Part shown: in pieces, positions 1 through 8,110 of the stretch | Numbering within the stretch: position 1 is the first letter of the stretch | How the letters are laid out: each line of letters opens with the position of its first letter | Assembly: GCF_008017805.1 (NCBI RefSeq) | Contig: NZ_VRTT01000009.1 | Span: forward strand, 1 to 64,000 | Length of the DNA: 64,000 nt | DNA from: Paenibacillus sp. N3.4 | GTDB taxonomy: Bacteria; Bacillota; Bacilli; Paenibacillales; NBRC-103111 | Reading direction: 5' to 3' | Program-made: the position numbers and the translations under genes | The notes under the pieces: model-generated | The model's database searches: none | Told to the model about the DNA's origin: nothing | What the model saw: only the letters and a program-made list of their open reading frames with translations

Positions 1-99
1 TATCGGTAGGCTCTACGGTTTCATTAGCCACAGTGGCATCGGCGGCAATGATGGTTTGGTACCAGCAACCGCTTATTCTGGTTATTTTGGTTCCACTTG
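1..99 (+). pseudogene. Partial inverted copy of sugar ABC permease gene
   Basis: Bases 1-99 are identical to the reverse complement of 3292-3390, inside the CUT2-type permease gene at 2600-3586, including third codon positions. Identity stops abruptly after base 99 and may continue leftward out of the window. Read on the plus strand it encodes the same internal membrane segment of the permease and then runs into unrelated sequence, so it is not functional here. It may be the end of a second permease copy, a recombination scar, or an assembly artefact. The sequence match is certain; its cause is not. Confidence 0.85.
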
Positions 100-323
100 T
101 AAGATGGTTTCCGTGCTTACAGAACGGCTTCTCTGCCCGCGCCCCGGCCTCCTGTAAGCATGATTTAGGCCTTACAGCTGCCGTCCGAACCGTTGTGTTA
201 AACAATGGTCTATATATGTTGAACTAATGGTTTTCGTTGCAATGGAAAGGATTTATTCCAAAGCAAGGATTGTGAAGAAAATGATAAAAATTACTGCAAT
301 TGTACATCTTTTCTTCTCCGCAT

Positions 324-353
324 CGATTCGCGTGATTACATTCATGCGAATCG
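324..353. repeat. Inverted repeat CGATTCGC/GCGAATCG
   Basis: An 8-bp perfect stem, CGATTCGC at 324-331 and GCGAATCG at 346-353, encloses a 14-base loop. Function is unknown. It lies in the non-coding region upstream of two further hairpins. Confidence 0.6.
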
Positions 354-398
354 ACATGTTTTCTCCGCTCCCGTTTGAGTTGGGTCCATAATCCGTGC

Positions 399-424
399 GA
401 ATTCCTGCACTTTTGCAGGAATTC
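399..424. repeat. Perfect palindrome with TGCAGGAATT arms
   Basis: GAATTCCTGCA at 399-409 pairs with TGCAGGAATTC at 414-424 across a 4-base loop. The core TCCTGCA/TGCAGGA recurs in the next hairpin at 455-470, so this is a short repeat family rather than a chance palindrome. There is no T-run on either side, so it is unlikely to be a simple terminator. Confidence 0.7.
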
Positions 425-454
425 CTCATGAATAAGCCATCTCGATTAAAAAAG

Positions 455-470
455 CCTGCACGATTGCAGG
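455..470. repeat. Second TGCAGG hairpin
   Basis: CCTGCA-CGAT-TGCAGG shares its stem with the palindrome 31 bases upstream and is followed by the same AATT. Six A residues precede it, so it could act as a weak minus-strand terminator. Confidence 0.55.
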
Positions 471-649
471 AATTTCCTTTTCGTTGTACCCTCTACTGAA
501 CAATGTATGCTCTAGCTATTCCTCAGGCATACGGGATTCATTAATTCAACTTATATGGATAAGTTAACTAAAATAAAAATGAATTCAGGTGCGTAAGAAA
601 GACTGTACGCCCAAACTCTACCTCAAAACTTATACTTTCTATAGATGGC

Positions 650-698
650 AAAAAAGCCTTGCTCATCAACAGTGCATAGCAGCTGCTGTGAGCAAGGC
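650..698 (-). terminator. Terminator of ilvD
   Basis: The stem GCCTTGCTCA (656-665) pairs with TGAGCAAGGC (689-698). Read on the minus strand it is followed by a run of T residues (A-run 650-655 on plus). It lies 16 bases after the ilvD stop codon. Confidence 0.85.
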
Positions 699-713
699 CC
701 AAGATACCTTCAA

Positions 714-2399
714 TTAGAACTTCAGAATGGCTCCTGCACTTGCATTCGTTACCATTTTGGTATAACGCGCCAAATATCCAGTTTGGATTTTCGGTTGGAA
801 CTCTGTCCAAGTTTCGCGACGTTTCGCAAACTCTTCATCGCTGATTTGCAATTCGATTTTGCGTCCATCCATATCGACATCGATAATATCGCCGTCGTGA
901 ACGAAAGCAAGAGGTCCGCCCTCAGCCGCTTCCGGAGACATGTGACCGATAGAGATACCACGGGAAGCGCCGGAGAAACGTCCGTCTGTGATCAGAGCAA
1001 CCTTAGCGCCAAGTCCCATACCGACGATTTGGGAAGTAGGGGCCAGCATTTCCGGCATACCCGGTCCACCCTTAGGGCCTTCATAACGAATAACAACGAC
1101 GTGGCCTTCTTTAACTTTGCCATTGGCAATGCCGTACAGCGCTTCGTCTTGGGAATCGAAGCAAATTGCCGGTCCTACGTGACGACCGCCAACTGATTTA
1201 TCAACCGCGCCGACTTTAACGATACTGCCTTCTGGGGCAAGATTACCGAACAGAACAGCCAGTCCGCCTCTTTCACTATGCGGGTTCGTAATCGGACGAA
1301 GCACGTCATGATTAACAATCTCGCAGCCCGCAACGTTTTCACGCAGCGTTTTTGCGGTTACTGTCATACGATCGCCATCGAATGCGCCTGGTTTTTTGAG
1401 CAATTCATTAATAATTGCGCTCACGCCACCAGCCAAATGCACGTCTTCGATGTGATAATCGGAAGCAGGTGCGATTTTGGCAAGATGAGGAACACGTTCA
1501 GCCACTTCGTTAATACGAGCGATTGGGTATTCAATTCCTGCTTCAGCCGCGATAGCCAAAGTGTGAAGAACCGTGTTCGTGGATCCGCCCATCGCCATAT
1601 CGAGAGCAAACGCATTGTCGATCGCTTCGATCGTAACGATATCACGAGGTTTAATGTCTTTTTCGATCAGAACCATCAATTGTTTCGCACAATCTTTAAC
1701 GAATTGCTTACGCTCTTCAGCTACGGCAAGAATCGTACCGTTACCTGGCATAGCCAGACCTAAGCCTTCTGCCAAACAGTTCATTGAATTCGCTGTGAAC
1801 ATACCTGAGCAAGATCCGCAAGTCGGACAACCATATTGTTCTAGCTCTTCCAGACCTGCTTCATCCAGCTTGCCTGCTTGGAATGCGCCTACGCCTTCAA
1901 AAACGGAAGACAAGGAGATGGATTTACCGTTTTTATCTTTACCGGCTTTCATCGGTCCACCGCTCACTAACATCGTTGGGATGTTAACGCGAAGAGCGCC
2001 CATGATCATGCCCGGGGTAATTTTATCACAGTTAGGAATACAAATAAGACCATCGAACCAGTGAGCATTAACAACCGTTTCCAAGGAATCCGCGATGATT
2101 TCACGGCTTGGCAGCGAATAACGCATACCGATATGGCCCATGGCAATACCATCGTCGACACCGATTGTGTTGAATTCGAAAGGAACGCCGCCCGCTTCGC
2201 GGATTGCCTCCTTCACTAGCTTACCGAATTCTTGCAAATGAACATGGCCCGGAATAATGTCTATATAGGAGTTACAGACCGCAATAAACGGTTTGCCGAA
2301 ATCTTCCTCTTTAACGCCGGCTGCACGCAACAAGCTGCGATGTGGAGCGCGGTCGAATCCTTTTTTAATCATGTCACTACGTTGTTTTGGACTAGCCAT
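714..2399 (-). CDS. ilvD: Dihydroxy-acid dehydratase
   Basis: This enzyme dehydrates 2,3-dihydroxy acids to 2-keto acids, the third step of valine, isoleucine and pantothenate precursor synthesis in the cytoplasm (EC 4.2.1.9). The 561-residue product has the usual family length. The two IlvD/Edd signatures are visible: NCDKITPGM near residue 123-131 and [10 protein letters not shown] at 191-200. Candidate Fe-S cysteines are C42, C124 and C197. AGGAGGAAT lies about 6 bases before the ATG. The gene stands alone with its own terminator. No T-box or other leader was recognised in the 200 bases upstream. Identification is firm. Confidence 0.97.
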   Translation of the reverse strand: MASPKQRSDMIKKGFDRAPHRSLLRAAGVKEEDFGKPFIAVCNSYIDIIPGHVHLQEFGKLVKEAIREAGGVPFEFNTIGVDDGIAMGHIGMRYSLPSREIIADSLETVVNAHWFDGLICIPNCDKITPGMIMGALRVNIPTMLVSGGPMKAGKDKNGKSISLSSVFEGVGAFQAGKLDEAGLEELEQYGCPTCGSCSGMFTANSMNCLAEGLGLAMPGNGTILAVAEERKQFVKDCAKQLMVLIEKDIKPRDIVTIEAIDNAFALDMAMGGSTNTVLHTLAIAAEAGIEYPIARINEVAERVPHLAKIAPASDYHIEDVHLAGGVSAIINELLKKPGAFDGDRMTVTAKTLRENVAGCEIVNHDVLRPITNPHSERGGLAVLFGNLAPEGSIVKVGAVDKSVGGRHVGPAICFDSQDEALYGIANGKVKEGHVVVIRYEGPKGGPGMPEMLAPTSQIVGMGLGAKVALITDGRFSGASRGISIGHMSPEAAEGGPLAFVHDGDIIDVDMDGRKIELQISDEEFAKRRETWTEFQPKIQTGYLARYTKMVTNASAGAILKF

Positions 2400-2523
2400 A
2401 CTCTATTCCTCCTAAATTTCGAATCTTTTTGTAAAGTGAGTCTATCATACCATACTTTTTGCGATTTTTCTTCCTTTAGTGTGTTCCCGCGTCAATGTAA
2501 TGACAACGATAGTTTCTACTTAC

Positions 2524-2564
2524 AAAAAAACCACATGAAAGACCGCCAACATAGCGGTTTCATG
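2524..2564 (-). terminator. Terminator of sugar ABC operon
   Basis: CATGAAAGACCGC at 2534-2546 pairs with GCGGTTTCATG at 2554-2564. On the minus strand it is followed by seven T residues (2524-2530). It lies downstream of the permease gene. Confidence 0.8.
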
Positions 2565-2599
2565 CGGAATTGTAAAGCCAACAACATAGTCTTTAAATT

Positions 2600-3586
2600 C
2601 TATGCTTTACGTCGATTCAAATGAACGAAAGTAATGGCCAGAGCAAGCACTAGTACCCCGCCTTTGACAATATCGAAGCCAAAATAAGGGACATTCAGCA
2701 TCGTAAGGCCATTCAACAGCACTCCAATTAATACAGCGCCGAAAAAAGTCCCTATCACATTCGGTTTACCCGCACCTAGCACCGAGTAGCCTACGAAAAC
2801 CGATGCGACAGCTTCCATAAGGAGCGGAGCTCCTGCATCAATCTGTCCAGATCCTACACGAGATGCATAAAGAATCCCGCCGCACGCCGCAAAAATGCCA
2901 GACAGCACATAGGCTGCAAGGCGAATTTTGTTCACCGAAATGCCTGAAAGTCGTGCGGCTTCACGATTGCCTCCTGTAATATAAAGCTGCCGACCCCAAC
3001 GTGTATAAGTTAAAAACACATGAACCGCAATTACCGCGACAATCATGAGAATGACAGGAACGGGAATGCCCCATAGCTTGCCTTGTCCAATCCATAAAAA
3101 CTCGGGCGTAAACTTTCCTTTAGCTACAGTATTATCTTGAAATCTCATATTGTTGTAGATGGAAAAGCCTTTGGTGTAAGTCTTTTGAACCCCACCGATG
3201 ATGTACATCACAGCTAACGTTGCCAACAAATCGGGAATCCGGACCTTCACAATCAGGAACGCATTTAAAAGACCGATAATGGCTCCAATTGCAAGTGGAA
3301 CCAAAATAACCAGAATAAGCGGTTGCTGGTACCAAACCATCATTGCCGCCGATGCCACTGTGGCTAATGAAACCGTAGAGCCTACCGATAAGTCGAACCC
3401 ATCCACAATTTGCGACAGCGTGACCCCAATAGCCACAAACATCACTATCGAAATGGAACGCAGGATGTCTGCGATGTTATCATACGTCATGAAGTTCTCA
3501 TTAATAATCGAAAACACCACAAATACTAACGCAATCACGAACAAAGCGCCGTATTTAAATGAAAAATCCAAGCTCTTTTCTCTCAT
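2600..3586 (-). CDS. Sugar ABC transporter permease (CUT2, RbsC type)
   Basis: This is the membrane channel subunit of a ribose/galactose-type sugar importer. The product of about 328 residues is very hydrophobic, with around eight to ten membrane segments and the family phrase G-x-D-L-S-V-G-S near residue 72. The ATG at 3586 is preferred over an upstream alternative start because GGGGAGG precedes it by 9 bases and it begins one base after the ATPase stop codon. It is the third gene of a binding protein-ATPase-permease operon. Substrate cannot be told from sequence. Ninety-nine bases of the gene are duplicated at the left edge of the window. Confidence 0.93.
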   Translation of the reverse strand: MREKSLDFSFKYGALFVIALVFVVFSIINENFMTYDNIADILRSISIVMFVAIGVTLSQIVDGFDLSVGSTVSLATVASAAMMVWYQQPLILVILVPLAIGAIIGLLNAFLIVKVRIPDLLATLAVMYIIGGVQKTYTKGFSIYNNMRFQDNTVAKGKFTPEFLWIGQGKLWGIPVPVILMIVAVIAVHVFLTYTRWGRQLYITGGNREAARLSGISVNKIRLAAYVLSGIFAACGGILYASRVGSGQIDAGAPLLMEAVASVFVGYSVLGAGKPNVIGTFFGAVLIGVLLNGLTMLNVPYFGFDIVKGGVLVLALAITFVHLNRRKA

Positions 3587-3587
3587 G

Positions 3588-5096
3588 CTAGTGTGCCTCC
3601 CCCGCGCTCGCATAGGTCAATATCAGATCCTGCGTCGCTTCCGAGCGGGAAAGCTCCTTCACCACAGAACCATAGCTCATCACCAAAATACGATCGGCTA
3701 TTCCAATAATTTCATTTAATTCGCAAGATAAATAAATAATACCTTTGCCTTCTGTGGCTAACTCACCAATCAAACGGAAAATGTCGCTCTTCGCGCCAAC
3801 ATCAACCCCTTTGGTCGGTTCGTCAAACATATAGACGTCCGCATTCGTCGGCAGCCATTTCCCTACAGCTACCTTCTGTTGATTGCCGCCGCTAAGGTGC
3901 TTAACGGTGCGATCCGGGTCTCTTGGCTGCACGCCAAGCTGTTCCACCATCTTCGCCGCATGCGCGCTCTCCGCGCCGCGCTTCACAAATCCGAGCGAGC
4001 TCAGCTTGCGCAATATCGGAAGCGATAAATTACGCTTCACTGTCTCCTCCACGAGGACGCCTTGCTTGCGGCGCTCCTCAGGAACAAGCGCGATGCCGGC
4101 CTTCACGGCATCCTCAGGCTGGCGCAGCGACAGCTTGCGCTCGCCGAGCCAGACCTCGCCGCCGTCCGCGACGTCGGCGCCAAAGATCAGTCGGCTGAGC
4201 TCGGTTTTACCGGCGCCGACCAACCCCACGACGCCGAGAATTTCGCCTCGGCGGAGGGTGAAGCTCACGCCGCGCACCTTGGTGCCGCGGCGCAGCTCCT
4301 TCACCTCGAGGAGCTTTTCGCCGATGACAACATCGGCTTTGGGGAACTCCTCGGTGAAGGTTTTACCCAACATCGCCTCAATGACCCCGGCGATGTCCAA
4401 GCTCGCGGCCGCCTGCGTGAGCACATGGCGGCCGTCGCGCATAACGGTGATCCGGTCGCAGACGCGGAACACCTCTTGAAGTCTGTGGGAGATGAAGATA
4501 ATCCCCACTCCTTCTTGCTTCAAGCTGTCCATAATCTGGAACAGTCTTTCGGACTCTTCCAAACTCAGCGGTGCCGTAGGCTCGTCGAAGATAATGATCT
4601 TCGCTTTGTGCGCCATTGCTCTGGCAATAAGCACTAGCTGCTTCTGTGAAATACTCAACTCATCAACCTTACTGCGCACAGAGAAGGTTGCGCCGATCTT
4701 GGCTAGTATAGCTTCGGCTTCACGATGAAGCTTTCTCCAACTAACCCAAGCGTCACCTTGTACCATCTTGTCGATCATGACATTCTCCGTCACGGTAAGC
4801 TCAGGTACGAGCGCTGTATCTACCTCTTGATATACACAGTAAATCCCTTGATCCATTGCCTCTTTAGGCGTCTGAATCTGGAACTGCTTGCCATCCATCG
4901 ATATGTGCCCTTCATCGCTGGTGTATGCCCCTGACACAATTTTCATCAACGTGCTTTTCCCAGCTCCGTTAGCCCCAAGAAGCGCATGAATTTCTCCGGA
5001 CTGAAGGTCAAAATCTACCTCCTGCAAAGCTTTTACACCGGGAAACGATTTGGAGATGCCCTGCATATAAAGCAAAGAAGCGTTGTCTACCGACAT
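3588..5096 (-). CDS. Sugar ABC transporter ATP-binding protein (RbsA type)
   Basis: This is the cytoplasmic energising subunit of a CUT2 sugar importer. The 502 residues form two tandem ABC cassettes, as usual for RbsA/MglA. The first has Walker A GANGAGKST and a degenerate signature; the second has GLVGAGKTEL and LSGGNQQK. Ribosome site GAGAGGTGAC precedes the ATG. The middle of the gene (about 3920-4480) is clearly richer in G+C than its ends. The operon partners are the frameshifted binding protein upstream and the permease one base downstream. Confidence 0.95.
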   Translation of the reverse strand: MSVDNASLLYMQGISKSFPGVKALQEVDFDLQSGEIHALLGANGAGKSTLMKIVSGAYTSDEGHISMDGKQFQIQTPKEAMDQGIYCVYQEVDTALVPELTVTENVMIDKMVQGDAWVSWRKLHREAEAILAKIGATFSVRSKVDELSISQKQLVLIARAMAHKAKIIIFDEPTAPLSLEESERLFQIMDSLKQEGVGIIFISHRLQEVFRVCDRITVMRDGRHVLTQAAASLDIAGVIEAMLGKTFTEEFPKADVVIGEKLLEVKELRRGTKVRGVSFTLRRGEILGVVGLVGAGKTELSRLIFGADVADGGEVWLGERKLSLRQPEDAVKAGIALVPEERRKQGVLVEETVKRNLSLPILRKLSSLGFVKRGAESAHAAKMVEQLGVQPRDPDRTVKHLSGGNQQKVAVGKWLPTNADVYMFDEPTKGVDVGAKSDIFRLIGELATEGKGIIYLSCELNEIIGIADRILVMSYGSVVKELSRSEATQDLILTYASAGEAH

Positions 5097-5122
5097 CTGT
5101 TGTCACCTCTCCCCAATCTGAA

Positions 5123-5150
5123 AGTCCCATCGCTTACCGCCGATGGGACT
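5123..5150 (-). other. Intercistronic stem-loop
   Basis: AGTCCCATCG (5123-5132) pairs with CGATGGGACT (5141-5150) between the binding-protein and ATPase genes. No good T-run follows on the minus strand. It resembles the stabilising or processing hairpins that keep binding-protein mRNA in excess over the membrane subunits. Confidence 0.65.
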
Positions 5151-5162
5151 CCATGTTCAACC

Positions 5163-6274
5163 TTATTTTTTTTCTGCCGCTTTTAACCAGTCGGTGTAGC
5201 CCTGTTGACTGCCGCCCCAACCTTTAACGAACTCACTAAGCTGAGTTGTGTTAATTTGCTTGTCCTTCGGCAATTGATCTCTGGATACATAAACAGGATC
5301 AAGGATAACTTTCTCAGGCGTTTGATCGCCATGCAGCTTCTGATACAGATAACGCACTTGAACGCGTCCGATATCTTTCGGATCAACAGCAGCTGATGCT
5401 ACCCATGGGCTTTTAGGATCTTGCAGCAATTGCAAATCCTCGTCACTTAAATCGATCCCATATACTTTAATTTCTGTACGACCTGCTTGTTGAATCGCAC
5501 GAGCTGCGCCTTTAGCGAACTCATCCCAAGCCGTCCATACAGCTGTAATATCGCCTTTGTTTGGATATTTCTTCAAGATAGCTTCCATTTGTGTTTGTGT
5601 ATCCAATGCCGGATCTTTCGCTGTTCCGAAAGAAGCAACTTCTTTAATATCCGGATATTTCTTTTGGAAGGCTTGATAAGCAAGCTGTCTGCGCTCCATT
5701 GGCGCAAAACCGGCTACCCATACTTTCACGATGTTTCCTTTGCCGCCAGCATCTTTTGCAAGCTGTTCCAACGTGGATTCAGCCATCTTCTGGTCACCCT
5801 GCTCCAGAGATGTTACACCAGGTACGGTTAAGATGGAATCAAAGCTAACGACTGGAATTTTCTTTTCCAACGCCTTTTTCACGCCTGCTTCCAAAGCTTC
5901 AGCAGTACCGTGATCAATCAGGATACCGTCAAACTTTTGGTTGATCGCCGCATCTAGATTGGAAGCCATTTTGGCTAAGTCCGTATCTGCAACGAATACC
6001 GTCACTTTACCGCCAAGCTTTTCTACTTGCTCTTTAACACCTTCTACATATTGAGAAGAAAAGTTCCTGTATTGAATTGCATGACGAGCGCAATTTTCTT
6101 TCCGTTCAAATCTGATGGCTTAGCTGCATCTGCAGGTTTTGCTGATTCTGCCGCTTTCGCACTCTCAGCCGGAGCCGGAGATGAAGTGCTGCTCCCCTTT
6201 TGTCCGCAAGCTGCAAGCAAGCTTCCTACTAAGGCTAAAATAATAAATAAACCGATTACTCTTGTTCTTTTCAT
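5163..6274 (-). pseudogene. Sugar ABC substrate-binding lipoprotein, frameshifted
   Basis: This should be the extracellular sugar receptor of the operon (periplasmic-binding-protein type 1 fold). The first part, starting at the ATG at 6274 after GGGAGGG, carries a lipoprotein signal ending LLAAC and reads through KKIALVMQFNTGTF. A stop then appears at 6044-6046. The second part resumes in another frame with VEGVKEQVEKLGG and continues to a normal C-terminus. Restoring one T to the minus-strand T4 run at 6059-6062 rejoins them as TGTFSSQYVEGV. A sequencing error is more likely than real loss, since the rest of the operon is intact. Confidence 0.88.
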
Positions 6275-6417
6275 GGTTACCCTCCCGATCAAATGCAATC
6301 TCCAATTCCATTAATCTATGTCGGATTATTATGCCGAGTTATCTACTAGGAATTAATTTGTATAATAGCATTTGAGGGCTTACCCGTCAATATTTTTTTA
6401 CAAATTTCGACCTCCGT

Positions 6418-7065
6418 TTATTTGCGTCCGAAATCAGCCTTGATTTCTCCCCATTTCCGCGTATCCCATTTTACAATTTTGTTCGTATACGTGTTGGTTT
6501 TGAGCCATTTCAGTGCGCGGTCCACCAAAGTCCAAATTTCTTCCGTTGAAGCATCCCGCACCAAATTCGTCGAAACCTCTTTCTTACGAATCCAGCTTAA
6601 TGCCGTGACCGAATCGGTATAAATCGTTTTGTTGCTCCCTTGCCTCTGCAAATAGGCCAAACCATGAACAATGGCTAAGAACTCGCCTAAATTGTTTGTC
6701 CCTTTCGAAATCGGACCCTGATAGAAAATAATCTCACCCGTCTTCGTATCGACGCCTTTATACTCCACAATACCAGGATTGCCAGAGCAGCCTACATCAA
6801 CGGAAATGCTATCATAATCAACCTCTGGAGGGTTTGCCGCAATAGCCGCTTTGCCTGTTGACCCGGTCTGTGCACTTCCTTTACCAGCGAAGTTTAGCGA
6901 CTTTTGCCATCCCTTTTCTAAAGCTTGCCGTGCCTCTGCCTCTGATTCATAGGACTTGAATCTCGCTTGTGGAAATCCTTTTGTCTGTGCCTGACAATCT
7001 GCCCATGTACGATAAATCCCAGGTTGATGTCCTACCCAAACCACATAAAACTTCACTGCTGCCAT
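6418..7065 (-). CDS. RNase H1-like protein with viroplasmin-type N-terminal domain
   Basis: It is predicted to cut RNA in RNA-DNA hybrids. Residues 1-50 form a caulimovirus viroplasmin/RNase H1 hybrid-binding domain (KFYVVWVGHQPGIY, W-x-x-C, GF...A-R-F-K-S-Y). About residues 75-215 form the RNase H fold, with acidic residues in SVDVG, GEFLA, YTDS and KADFGR at the places of the catalytic D-E-D-D set. The ATG at 7065 is preferred because GGAGTGA lies just upstream; a GTG nine bases earlier is weaker. It follows the upstream hypothetical gene directly and is probably cotranscribed with it. Confidence 0.88.
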   Translation of the reverse strand: MAAVKFYVVWVGHQPGIYRTWADCQAQTKGFPQARFKSYESEAEARQALEKGWQKSLNFAGKGSAQTGSTGKAAIAANPPEVDYDSISVDVGCSGNPGIVEYKGVDTKTGEIIFYQGPISKGTNNLGEFLAIVHGLAYLQRQGSNKTIYTDSVTALSWIRKKEVSTNLVRDASTEEIWTLVDRALKWLKTNTYTNKIVKWDTRKWGEIKADFGRK

Positions 7066-7066
7066 C

Positions 7067-7564
7067 TCATTCACTCCGTAATTGTTGATGTAATTGGTTC
7101 ACGAGTTCTTCGACAACTTTGACCGTATCTGCAAAATAAGGTCTATAGTCTAAACCCTTGATATATTGAAGATAGGTATCACCTATCGCTAAAACCTGCT
7201 TACCATATTCCCTGCTCGAAATAATATGTGTTTCCAACTCGCGATAAGTGCCATTCGTACGTTCCTCCACGGATTGGAGCTCCACCCGCTCATCGGCCAG
7301 ATGACGCACCACGAATGAAAATCCTCTGCATTCGGGATCTCCGCATCCGCAAACAAAAAAAGGCATACGCTCCCACTGGTTCGCTGGCGCAAAACGATTC
7401 GGCTCTGTATCATGCAGCGCGCTATATAAAAATGCCGGAAGACCTACATCAACACATAGCGGCTCTTCAATAATAAGGCTGTCGTCCACTGCCATATGTA
7501 CGTCTGCTTGAATAATTTGCAAATCTTTATCTAAGGACCAGCCTGTTACGGATACATCAAACAT
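7067..7564 (-). CDS. Conserved hypothetical protein with CGCGDPECRG motif
   Basis: The function is not recognised. The product of about 165 residues is soluble and acidic. Its most striking feature is FVCGCGDPECRGF near the middle, three cysteines in nine residues that could bind zinc or another metal. The ATG at 7564 follows GGAGGCGGG; a longer upstream reading frame lacks a ribosome site. It lies directly upstream of the RNase H-like gene, overlapping its ribosome site, so the two are probably cotranscribed. Confidence 0.75.
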   Translation of the reverse strand: MFDVSVTGWSLDKDLQIIQADVHMAVDDSLIIEEPLCVDVGLPAFLYSALHDTEPNRFAPANQWERMPFFVCGCGDPECRGFSFVVRHLADERVELQSVEERTNGTYRELETHIISSREYGKQVLAIGDTYLQYIKGLDYRPYFADTVKVVEELVNQLHQQLRSE

Positions 7565-7669
7565 GATTCCCGCCTCCGTTTTCCCAATGATCGATTTAAT
7601 CATTATAACAAAGACTGAGCAAACATGCTTTCGTGTTTTCAACCTAGATAAAATTTCCAATTAAATCCA

Positions 7670-7699
7670 TGAGTAGAATTTCCAAAAGCGATTATACTA
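7670..7699 (+). promoter_or_regulatory. Possible SigG-type promoter of the SASP gene
   Basis: TGAGTA (7670-7675), a 17-base spacer and TATACTA (7693-7699) resemble the forespore sigma-G consensus used by SASP genes. The position, about 24 bases before the start codon, fits. Confidence 0.45.
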
Positions 7700-7722
7700 C
7701 CTATTACTGGAGGTGATAACAG

Positions 7723-7953
7723 ATGGCTACAGGACAATCTCGCAGCAGTAACTCCTTAGTTGTTCCACAAGCTACGCAAGCACTAGACCAATTGAAGTAT
7801 GAAGTTGCTCAAGAATTAGGCATCCAAATTCCTCAAGATGGTTACTACGGCTACATGGCTTCCCGTGATACGGGCGCAATCGGAGGTCACATCACACGTC
7901 GTCTCGTTCAAATTGCTGAACAGCAGCTTGCTGGTAATAAATTCAGCAGATAA
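7723..7953 (+). CDS. Alpha/beta-type small acid-soluble spore protein
   Basis: This forespore protein coats and protects DNA in the dormant spore and is degraded on germination. The 76 residues have the usual family length. Both conserved regions are present: KYEVAQELGI (around the GPR protease site) and GGHITRRLVQIAEQQL. GGAGGTGAT precedes the ATG. It is a single-gene unit with its own terminator. It shows that the organism forms endospores. Confidence 0.97.
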   Translation: MATGQSRSSNSLVVPQATQALDQLKYEVAQELGIQIPQDGYYGYMASRDTGAIGGHITRRLVQIAEQQLAGNKFSR

Positions 7954-7985
7954 CAGCTTTTCCTATACTTAAGCAAATGGGCTCT

Positions 7986-8024
7986 CTTTTAAGTAGCTTG
8001 CTACTAAAAAGAAGTCCTTTTTTT
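7986..8024 (+). terminator. Terminator of the SASP gene
   Basis: CTTTTAAGTAGC (7986-7997) and GCTACTAAAAAG (8000-8011) form a stem with one mismatch. A run of eight T residues follows at 8017-8024. Confidence 0.75.
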
Positions 8025-8059
8025 CATTCCAGAATCCCCGCGGAGAAATGAGAAAATTT

Positions 8060-8094
8060 AAAAAGGACCGCTTTAAGGTAAGCAGTCCTTTTTG
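8060..8094. terminator. Bidirectional terminator after the siderophore-binding gene
   Basis: AAAAAGGACCGC and GCAGTCCTTTTT form a stem flanked by A and T runs, so it can act in both directions. It lies 17 bases beyond the stop of the siderophore-binding protein gene. Confidence 0.8.
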
Positions 8095-8110
8095 CCTCGA
8101 TATGGATGGA

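Larger units (their letters stand above)
100..640. other. Gene-poor stretch with hairpins
   Basis: No open reading frame with a credible ribosome site was seen here. The stretch holds three inverted repeats (324-353, 399-424, 455-470). It also has scattered CTTACAG/CTGTAAG words at about 116-178 and a copy of the 16-mer AAAACTTATACTTTCT near 625, which recurs near 25435. Confidence 0.6.

Noticed and set aside
33-227. 64-residue plus-strand reading frame at the left edge
   Set aside because: Its first part is the duplicated permease fragment and the rest is unrelated, with no ribosome site; not a gene.
100-240. Mobile element end suggested by CTTACAG/CTGTAAG repeats
   Set aside because: The words are too short and unevenly spaced, with no transposase or target duplication.
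1278-2064. Plus-strand frames opposite ilvD
   Set aside because: Shadows of the dehydratase gene.
3883-4637. Long plus-strand reading frames opposite the sugar ATPase gene
   Set aside because: They are mirror frames of a G+C-rich, well-conserved ABC ATPase gene.
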